Shown in pieces: positions 32,810 to 39,175 of a DNA stretch of 42,103 nt. The stretch is from NCBI GenBank assembly GCA_948527295.1, contig CAOSWK010000007.1, positions 1 through 42,103 on the forward strand, in the 5' to 3' direction. The position numbers were made by a program, and so were the translations under genes. This DNA is from an uncultured Eubacteriales bacterium. GTDB lineage: Bacteria; Bacillota; Clostridia; Oscillospirales; Acutalibacteraceae. The notes beneath the pieces are model-generated. The model worked only from the letters and a program-made list of their open reading frames with translations, did not search any database and was not told the origin of the DNA. Numbering within the stretch: the stretch's first letter is position 1; each line of letters opens with the position of its first letter.

Positions 32810-35497
32810 TTGAACAAAAACGTAATGGAAGCTCTTAAAGATAAACCTGAACTTCTTGACAAAATTTATGAGCTTATGAAGGAACTTCGAGAGGACGAAG
32901 ACGCTTGGGATAACCTCCCGCAGGGAATAAAAGATAAAGTAAACAACTTTTTAAAAGATTATGAAAAAGGTCATGACGATGATATAGACGTAGATAATCA
33001 AGAAGTAGAAGATATAGCGAATAAAATTAGTATTGAGATTGACGAAGATGGCGTATCGTTTAAATATGATGACCGGTATATAAGTGAATCTAAATTTTTT
33101 GAATTGGCAGATGTTTATCAACAAGATTATACCTTTTCTTCTTCATTTAAGAATCTTACCCCCGAAAAAGCCCTAAAAGGTATACTTATTAATGAAAATG
33201 CCATGGAAGAATGGGAAAATAATCCAAAACTTTGTGACAAAGTTTTTGTGATTACAGAAAAGAAAATCAGAAGTAACGCTAATATTTGGGATAAACTTTC
33301 AAAAGAAGTAAAAGATAAAGTGACAGATTATTCAAATGAATATTTGAATAATAAAGATATAAGCCCTGAAGATGTTGAAATTGCTATTGATGAAAAGCAA
33401 GGTTTTAAATTTGAAAATTTTTATCTGAATGACAATATTATCTCTACAGGAGCACTTTTAAAAATTGCAGAAAATTATAAACAAAAAAATGATGAATATA
33501 TTCCTGACGGTGATGATATAACGCTTTCCACCGCCGTGAAGTGTATACTTTTTAATGAAAATGTAATGGAAAATTTGAAAAGTGAACCAGGACTTTTTGA
33601 CAATGTTTTTGAAATTGTGGAGGTATTTGGAAAAAATGAGCAAGCCTTGAATAGCCTTCCGCCGGAAATGAAAGACGAATTATCTGAATTCTTAGAAGAG
33701 TATGATGATTATAATGAAACGCCTAGAATAAGTAGCAAGCCACAAAAGGGGAACTCGGAGAAAAATAAAAAAAGCAGTATTGTTGTAGATGATGAAGACG
33801 ATGACGACTATGCTGACAACAGTAGTGATTTTAGCAACGATGATGACGATGACGAACCACCCAGAGTAAGTAGAAAGAGGCCCCAAAAAGGAGAACATGC
33901 ACAAAGTAAAAAAAGTAGTGAAAGTAGTATTGATATTGATGATGATGAACCACCCAGAATAAATAAAAAGCGTTCTCAAAGAGGAGAACAGGAGCAAAGC
34001 AAAGAAATCAGTGTTGTTAATGCTAACAACGATAATGCTACTGTAGAACAAACTAACGATACTAATAAAAAAGAGAACAAAAAGGCAAAAACATTGGGCA
34101 AGAATGGTAATAAAAAAAGACGTTTTAAGAAAAGGCCAAGAAAAAAAGTTACTTCTAGTAATGTAATGAAAAGTACTCAAAATAACAACGATAATGACGA
34201 TACTATAATTGGTAATGATGAAGATGCTAAAACTAGTGATGACGTAGCTAAAGACATTAAAAGCAGCGATGACAATTTTGCTGTTAACAATGTTACTTCT
34301 GACAAAGATCAGGGCGACGTGGATATCGAAAAAAATAGCGACAATAATTTTAATGAAAACGAGGACAGCAATAGCGTTAATGCCAATATTCCCAAAGAGA
34401 ATAGTGAAAACAGTAAGAATGATAATATAAATATTGAAATTAATAACAGTGATAACGCAGAAGCTTTAGAAGATAACAATAATTACGATCATATAAGTAA
34501 TAATAATGTTAATGACAATGTAGACAGTAATATTAACAATAGTGATAGTGGTAAAAGCTACAATGACAACGACAATAATGGTAATGACGCTTTTCCAGCA
34601 GTGATTGTTTCTCCTAAGTTTAAAGACCTTATTGCGCCAATAAGAAGTACTTTAAACAATGCACAAAGACAAATTTGTGATGAGGCGCTAATGCAACACA
34701 AAATTGGAACAGATGGGCACATGATATATTTATATGAAGAAACCAATGCACCCAATAAAATTATAATTAAAAATGTGCTTAGCTCTTACTTTAACCAAAA
34801 TTCAAATGGATCAAGTAATTTACAAACGTTAGAAATTCCACAACAAATTATTACAACGAAGAGCATTTCAACAGGCTTTGGCAAAGAAGACTTTATTCCA
34901 CAAGAGATTGTGTCGCTTAACTTTAAAGATATTAATTTACCAGTTAATAAAATTATAATCCAAAGCCAAAACATTAAGCTTGAAGATGGCTGTTTCTACA
35001 ATTGGAATGCCTTGAAGGAGATAGAACTTAATCCTAAACTACAAAATATAGAAATTGGATTTGACGTTGCTAGCCTAGATAGTAATATAGTTTTAACAAT
35101 TCCTGGCTCTGCTAATCTAAAAATAAATAGATTTGGTGGTTGTGGTTTTGAGGATGTAATTCAAAAGGGACGCTCTGTTGCCTATTATTCCGGCGATGGT
35201 ACAATCGGAAGTTTCAATTATAGTGGTTATCCATGCCCCACATTTTTTAAACCTTTTGTTTATCTTAACACACAGATAGATCATTTGGCTGAGGCACTGG
35301 AGGGGATATCAGATATTAATAATATTAAAAATATTAATGATGAATCTAAAGAAAATTTAATAAAAGATATTAGAGAATTGGGAAGCCAAGTTAAAGTCGC
35401 TACAGACAATAGCCTGTGGATAGACGGACGCAGCGCCAGTGAGTTTGATGAAGCTAAGATTAAATTAATATATAAAAATTATAAAAAACTACAATAA
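32810..35497 (+). CDS. Modular acidic/Asn-rich protein with C-terminal LRR-like domain, 5' end broken
   Basis: 895 residues from TTG 32810, with no ribosome site and no signal peptide. Modules of about 118 residues at 1-118 and 119-237 and a third partial one to 300 share LLNKNVMEAL / LINENAMEEW / LFNENVMENL. Three PPRxS-type repeats rich in Asp, Lys and Ser fill 302-400. A strongly basic patch KKRRFKKRPRKKV is at 434-446 and an Asn/Asp-rich region at 450-595. The C-terminus (about 620-800) shows BspA-like text such as IIIQSQNIKLEDGCFYNW and ALKEIELNPKLQNIEIG. No enzyme motif seen. It is probably the 3' part of a longer secreted gene. Confidence 0.6.
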   Translation: MNKNVMEALKDKPELLDKIYELMKELREDEDAWDNLPQGIKDKVNNFLKDYEKGHDDDIDVDNQEVEDIANKISIEIDEDGVSFKYDDRYISESKFFELADVYQQDYTFSSSFKNLTPEKALKGILINENAMEEWENNPKLCDKVFVITEKKIRSNANIWDKLSKEVKDKVTDYSNEYLNNKDISPEDVEIAIDEKQGFKFENFYLNDNIISTGALLKIAENYKQKNDEYIPDGDDITLSTAVKCILFNENVMENLKSEPGLFDNVFEIVEVFGKNEQALNSLPPEMKDELSEFLEEYDDYNETPRISSKPQKGNSEKNKKSSIVVDDEDDDDYADNSSDFSNDDDDDEPPRVSRKRPQKGEHAQSKKSSESSIDIDDDEPPRINKKRSQRGEQEQSKEISVVNANNDNATVEQTNDTNKKENKKAKTLGKNGNKKRRFKKRPRKKVTSSNVMKSTQNNNDNDDTIIGNDEDAKTSDDVAKDIKSSDDNFAVNNVTSDKDQGDVDIEKNSDNNFNENEDSNSVNANIPKENSENSKNDNINIEINNSDNAEALEDNNNYDHISNNNVNDNVDSNINNSDSGKSYNDNDNNGNDAFPAVIVSPKFKDLIAPIRSTLNNAQRQICDEALMQHKIGTDGHMIYLYEETNAPNKIIIKNVLSSYFNQNSNGSSNLQTLEIPQQIITTKSISTGFGKEDFIPQEIVSLNFKDINLPVNKIIIQSQNIKLEDGCFYNWNALKEIELNPKLQNIEIGFDVASLDSNIVLTIPGSANLKINRFGGCGFEDVIQKGRSVAYYSGDGTIGSFNYSGYPCPTFFKPFVYLNTQIDHLAEALEGISDINNIKNINDESKENLIKDIRELGSQVKVATDNSLWIDGRSASEFDEAKIKLIYKNYKKLQ

Positions 35498-35594
35498 AAT
35501 GATCGTACCGGTAGCTTTGTGTGAAAAATGAAAAAGCTCGAAAAAGAAAGATATCAAAAAATTTTTGGGCAAACAAAAAAGAGGAGATTGCTTG

Positions 35595-36112
35595 TTAATC
35601 AATCTGCCCCTTCAAGACCAAAGTTTTTAAAAGTAGTTATAATAAAAAATCCTAATTCCCTTATAACTACTTAGCATGCCTAATCACTATACTTTTGATA
35701 CAATATGAAATAGCATAGGGATTTGTTGTTATATTATTGCAAGAAAACTATAACTTATAAAAAATCTTAATAATACTTTAAGAAGGAACAACAGAGATAA
35801 TTTCAGGTGGCACAAATGGAATTAATTCTTTTGCAGAAAAAATCTTAAGGTACGGTACAAATTTTTATAGGCTTTTATCAATAATAAACTTAATTTTTGA
35901 AACAATGTCACAAAGAATAGTTAGAAATGGTGTGTTGCAAGGCTTTATTGATTTAAAAGAAGACCATTCTATAAGGCGTTTTTATAAAAAGTAATCCCTG
36001 AGTGTTTTTTCGGGGATTTTTTAATTTCTGATCAGTTTAATTTGTTATATTCATCGTTACTAATTTCCTCGCACCGTTCCGTTGATGCTGTTGCGTCCGG
36101 GATTGAAAAAGC
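35595..36112 (+). repeat. Intergenic repeat, copy 1 (after the 895-residue gene)
   Basis: Shares several blocks in the same order with copy 2 at 38172-38624. First is a TTAATCAA-CTGCCCCTTC edge, then GTTATAATAAAA. Next is a 32-nt core from ATG 35676 encoding MPNHYTFDTI, then AACA(A/G)AGATAATTTCAG. It ends with the hairpin AATCCC/GGGGATT at 35993-36022, followed by a truncated minus-strand 3' end of a YjbR-like gene (to 36112). A stop-free frame from 35784 to 35994 (GTTEIISGG ... RRFYKK) is a decayed coding tail without a start. Confidence 0.75.
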
Positions 36113-36177
36113 AATGTGTGACAACAAGAAGCCTTTCGCGGATCTATGCCAATGTTTTGCATTAGCTGAAATTTCTA

Positions 36178-36291
36178 TCACTATGTAAGGGGATAACACC
36201 AACCGATAAATACCGTCAAGTTATATGGCACTGCAATGCGAAATATAAAAGCAAAAAGAAATGCCCCTCCACTTCACAAAAAATTAGATAA
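36178..36291 (+). pseudogene. Zinc-ribbon remnant of a large serine recombinase
   Basis: The frame reads SLCKGITPTDKYRQVIWHCN, then AKYKSKKKCPSTSQKI and stop. This matches the zinc beta-ribbon of large serine integrases, where text like VWRCNNKYK-KCxTPH is usual. Only about 38 codons survive, without the resolvase catalytic domain. Evidence of a lost transposon or ICE. Confidence 0.6.
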
Positions 36292-36371
36292 GAGAAGGGG
36301 TTATTAGTGCGATCAACGGGGATTTGCCTCAACAATCGCACCAAAAAAATTAAAGATTGGGAGAGTATCTC

Positions 36372-36403
36372 GCTACCTTAAATTTTAAAGGTGGCATTTT
36401 TTA
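36372..36403 (+). terminator. Terminator-like hairpin after the recombinase remnant
   Basis: GCTACCTT and AAGGTGGC pair (one G-U) followed by ATTTTTT. The stretch 36112-36370 holds further small hairpins (CCCCT/AGGGG; GTGCGAT/ATCGCAC) but no gene. Confidence 0.55.
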
Positions 36404-36467
36404 CAATAATTTGGATTTATGTACCCATTGCACAAAAATTAATTGTATAATTTTAATTAAAATCATG

Positions 36468-36496
36468 TTTACAAAATTTTAAAAATATGATAAATT
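36468..36496 (+). promoter_or_regulatory. Promoter of the poly-G surface protein gene
   Basis: TTTACA (36468-36473), 17-bp spacer, TAAATT (36491-36496). Confidence 0.5.
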
Positions 36497-36536
36497 TATT
36501 AAAAACCTAGTAAAAGTAAAAAGGAGTGTGCGTATT

Positions 36537-38066
36537 GTGAATAATTTTAGGAATATTAAGGCTAACACCTACATAACAAACAAAATAATTAAAAAAATCC
36601 AGGGGGGGGGGGCGTTTTTCACAAATAGAATTGCACAAAAATGCCTCTCTGTAGCGCTGATTCTGGCTTTGGCGGTGGGCATGATGCCAGGCGAACCGGG
36701 CCGCGCACAGGTAGAAACACAAATAGCGACTTCACATAAGATGTTTGCAACTACGGAAGAGTTGAAGAACCCAGAGATTTTCAGCTTAGCGGAGGGAAAC
36801 GACGACAAGGTAGGCCGAATACGATTTGGCAAAATGACAAATTGGCTAATTGCAGGTTGGGACACGGCGCCAAACTCGGGGCAACCAGGTTTGGTACTGT
36901 TTTCAGAAAATGTGTTAATTCCTAGCTGCCAATTTCAAACTTCTACTGTCAACCAACCTTACATAGCTCCTGCAGGGTCTGGCTATGGAGACACCGTAAC
37001 AACACAAACGGTCTACAAACACCACTATGGAGCCAGTAAATTTAGGGTTCAACTAAATGATTTGTTTGCAGGATCCGATTTGTTCACTGATAAAGAAAAG
37101 GCCCATACACTGCCGTCCACTGTAACAACGAAAGATCCACGTAATAAAGTAGACTATACAACATCGGACACTCTGTACGCGCTATTAGCTCCAGGAAATA
37201 AATATGGCGCAGAATGTACAAAAATTGCAGCAGGGGAAGCGGATAACCTTATTATTGACAATGCGGTCTGGCCAATAGATTATTCCTGGCTCCGTTCGTG
37301 TTCTAATTTTAACACAGTGCTCTGTATTCGTAACTCTCGGGATATCTATTTTGCTGATGTCAGCGAAAGTCATGCAGCGATTGCAGCTTTTAAACTAAAC
37401 ATGGGCTCTGTAATCTTTGCGTCTGCGGCGTCAGCCTTGCAATCCGCAGAAAAATTTTCGCCAATTGCCAATAACACGGCAATGGGCCTACGCCTAAATG
37501 GCAGCACAGAGCTTGCTGGTGCAAATGTAACAGCTAATGGCGCAAAATTAACTTACACAGCCCCAGCCAACAGCCGTTTAATGGTAATTGCTGTAACCGA
37601 GGATGGCTCTACATATCAATTTTCAAAAAGTATTGATGCAGCCGTAACAAAGGCCACTTTAAATCTTGCTAAAATTGCTGGAGACCTTAAGGGAAAGACC
37701 GTCGCAGTAAAGGCATGGATAGAAAAGGATGCCGCAGGTCAACTAACTTACGCAACAGAACCAATAAGTTTTTTGATAGAGCTTAAATTACCGACACCAA
37801 CAATAAATGACTTTGTGTATATCGGCCCGAGTAGCTGGATATACGACGGCACCCCGAAAGCTGTAACCGTCGTAACAAAACCAGGCATAAATGGCATGGG
37901 TGCAATAACCATAAAATACTATATAGTTTATTCGGATGGCACGAAGACACTGCTATCAAGCCCGCCCACAGTCGCTTCCCCCGACGGTGCGCACTACGAA
38001 TTTTGGTTTGACGTCGCCGAAGGCAGCGGATATACAGCAAAGACAGGCTTACCCGTCGTTCTGTAA
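36537..38066 (+). CDS. Secreted surface protein with MBG-like domain and poly-G tract in its signal-peptide region
   Basis: 509 residues from GTG 36537 (AAGGAG 10 bases upstream). The n-region is long and basic and contains Gly-Gly-Gly encoded by an 11-G run. The hydrophobic core SVALILALAVGMM and a probable cut before AQVET follow. Residues 60-300 form an extracellular domain (RIRFGKMTNWLIAGWD, DLFTDKEKAHTLPSTV) seen in large surface proteins of Clostridia, but I cannot name it. Residues 310-420 look like an Ig-like module. The end (WIYDGTPKAVTVVTKPG) resembles an MBG domain. It stops after one such domain with no SLH or LPxTG anchor, so it may be shortened. Confidence 0.75.
   Translation: MNNFRNIKANTYITNKIIKKIQGGGAFFTNRIAQKCLSVALILALAVGMMPGEPGRAQVETQIATSHKMFATTEELKNPEIFSLAEGNDDKVGRIRFGKMTNWLIAGWDTAPNSGQPGLVLFSENVLIPSCQFQTSTVNQPYIAPAGSGYGDTVTTQTVYKHHYGASKFRVQLNDLFAGSDLFTDKEKAHTLPSTVTTKDPRNKVDYTTSDTLYALLAPGNKYGAECTKIAAGEADNLIIDNAVWPIDYSWLRSCSNFNTVLCIRNSRDIYFADVSESHAAIAAFKLNMGSVIFASAASALQSAEKFSPIANNTAMGLRLNGSTELAGANVTANGAKLTYTAPANSRLMVIAVTEDGSTYQFSKSIDAAVTKATLNLAKIAGDLKGKTVAVKAWIEKDAAGQLTYATEPISFLIELKLPTPTINDFVYIGPSSWIYDGTPKAVTVVTKPGINGMGAITIKYYIVYSDGTKTLLSSPPTVASPDGAHYEFWFDVAEGSGYTAKTGLPVVL
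36602..36612 (+). repeat. Homopolymeric G tract (11 G) inside a coding region
   Basis: Eleven consecutive G residues within the first 25 codons of the surface protein, before the hydrophobic core of the signal peptide. A one-base change in length would abolish the reading frame, the classical layout of slipped-strand phase variation. No other long G run is seen in the window. Confidence 0.9.
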
Positions 38067-38097
38067 ATTAATAGAATAAAATATAATCACCAAAAGG

Positions 38098-38129
38098 CCG
38101 CTAACAAATCTGTTAGCGGTTTCTTTTTT
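38098..38129 (+). terminator. Terminator of the surface protein gene
   Basis: CCGCTAACA (38098-38106) and TGTTAGCGG (38111-38119) form a perfect 9-bp stem with a tetraloop, followed by TTTCTTTTTT. Confidence 0.9.
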
Positions 38130-38171
38130 AGAAATGTTTAAAGACATTTTTGAAAAAAATTAGATTGATTT

Positions 38172-38624
38172 TTAATTAATCAGCCCTTTCCTAGCTGCAA
38201 ATTTTAAAAATAGTTATAATAAAACCTGAAGTTACCTATTAACTTACTAATACTGATTTGGCTATCAAGGTTTTTCAAGGCCAAACCATAACCAAAAACA
38301 AATACAAATAACGTGCAAAGTATTGAACATTGTAATCAATAGTCGAGCCAAAATATGCCTAATCACTATACTTTTGACACAATAACGAGATACAGGAGAG
38401 TTTATATATTGGTGCACGGAAGCTACAAAAAAACAATAGAGATAATTTCAGATACCCAAAAATAGACATTCTTAATTATAAGATATGTTTATAAAAAGCA
38501 ATCCCTGAGTATTTTCTCGGGGATTTTTTATCTTTAATCGGTTTAAAGTGTTATATTCATCGTTACTAACTTCCTCGCAACATTCGGGTGATGCTGTTTC
38601 ATCCGGAATTGAAAAAGCAACGTT
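38172..38624 (+). repeat. Intergenic repeat, copy 2 (after the surface protein gene)
   Basis: Same order of blocks as copy 1. The core at 38355-38465 is here an intact 36-codon frame (MPNHYTFDTITRYRRVYILV, then SYKKTIEIISD) without a good ribosome site. It is followed by the hairpin AATCCC/GGGGATT (38500-38530) and the 3' part of the minus-strand YjbR-like gene. Copy 1 has the same 32-nt start of the core and the same YjbR tail, so the segment was duplicated. Confidence 0.75.
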
Positions 38625-38914
38625 AACCACGTCTTTTTGTTCATATGATAGCCCGGGAAATAACCTTTGTTACCCAGTAACGAGCCTATCAATATCGGAT
38701 CGCACTTAACCTCCAAAATATCAATATTTTCTTCACTATTTAGACCTAGGCGTTTTTGAGGAATATTCATTGCTATCGCATACCATTTTGAATTTTCTGA
38801 ATTCCTCAAAACAGCATAATTCGGGGATTTCGCCCATAGATATTCGGGATTCGTCCCAAATTTTTCTTTTGCATATTTAAAAATTTCTTCCTTCGATATG
38901 CTCTCAAATTTCAT
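38543..38914 (-). CDS. MmcQ/YjbR-family protein, C-terminus altered by a frameshift
   Basis: 123 residues. The N-terminus MKFESISKEEIFKYAKEKFG, then PEYLWAKSPNYAVLRN, KCDPILIGSLLGNKGYFPGYHMNKKTW, follow the YjbR family (PF04237), small CyaY-like-fold proteins annotated as DNA-binding. After KKTW the usual IPDEE-type end is not in this frame, but the next frame gives VAFSIPDETASPECCEEVS, also conserved in the fragment at 36040-36110. A one-base loss near 38627 is likely. GAGGTAAAT precedes ATG 38914. Confidence 0.75.
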   Translation of the reverse strand: MKFESISKEEIFKYAKEKFGTNPEYLWAKSPNYAVLRNSENSKWYAIAMNIPQKRLGLNSEENIDILEVKCDPILIGSLLGNKGYFPGYHMNKKTWLTLLFQFRMKQHHPNVARKLVTMNITL

Positions 38915-39117
38915 GATTTACCTCATTATTCTTGGTGTTAATTCAAATTACGTTTTCATAGTGTTATTTTACCACATGGAAATCTTAAAAGCAGAGTTCA
39001 CAACTTCAGCACAAAAAGGAGTAAATCTATTTTTTCACTTTTAGCTTATGATCATTTTAACGTTTCTGAGCAAAGTAGATATGTTTATATTTAATAAAAC
39101 ATAAATTATATCGATAT
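38915..39117. other. Divergent intergenic region between the YjbR and EndoU genes
   Basis: AT-rich, about 200 bases, no open frame with a ribosome site. It holds the 5' control region of the YjbR-like gene (a weak TAAAAT -10 on the minus strand) and the upstream flank of the promoter at 39118. Confidence 0.5.
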
Positions 39118-39146
39118 TTGACATAAATCGTTTTCTGTGATAAAAT
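39118..39146 (+). promoter_or_regulatory. Sigma-A promoter of the EndoU-leader gene
   Basis: TTGACA (39118-39123), exact 17-bp spacer, TAAAAT (39141-39146). The leader is about 25 nt and includes AAGGGGGG before ATG 39176. This is one of the strongest promoters in the accessory region. Confidence 0.85.
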
Positions 39147-39175
39147 ATTGTTAAAAAAGAAGGGGGGCAATTAAA

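Noticed and set aside
33692..34180. Hydrophobic minus-strand frame opposite the Asp/Asn-rich region
   Set aside because: Asn/Asp codons read backwards give Ile/Phe/Val, so membrane-like segments appear by necessity.
33700..34600. CRISPR-like or satellite array
   Set aside because: Repetition comes from AAT/GAT/GAC codons of a coding region; no constant repeat length or unique spacers.
36602..36612. G tract as a sequencing artefact only
   Set aside because: The frame is open through the tract and gives a sensible signal peptide, so the observed length is at least compatible with a real coding state; still listed as needing reads.
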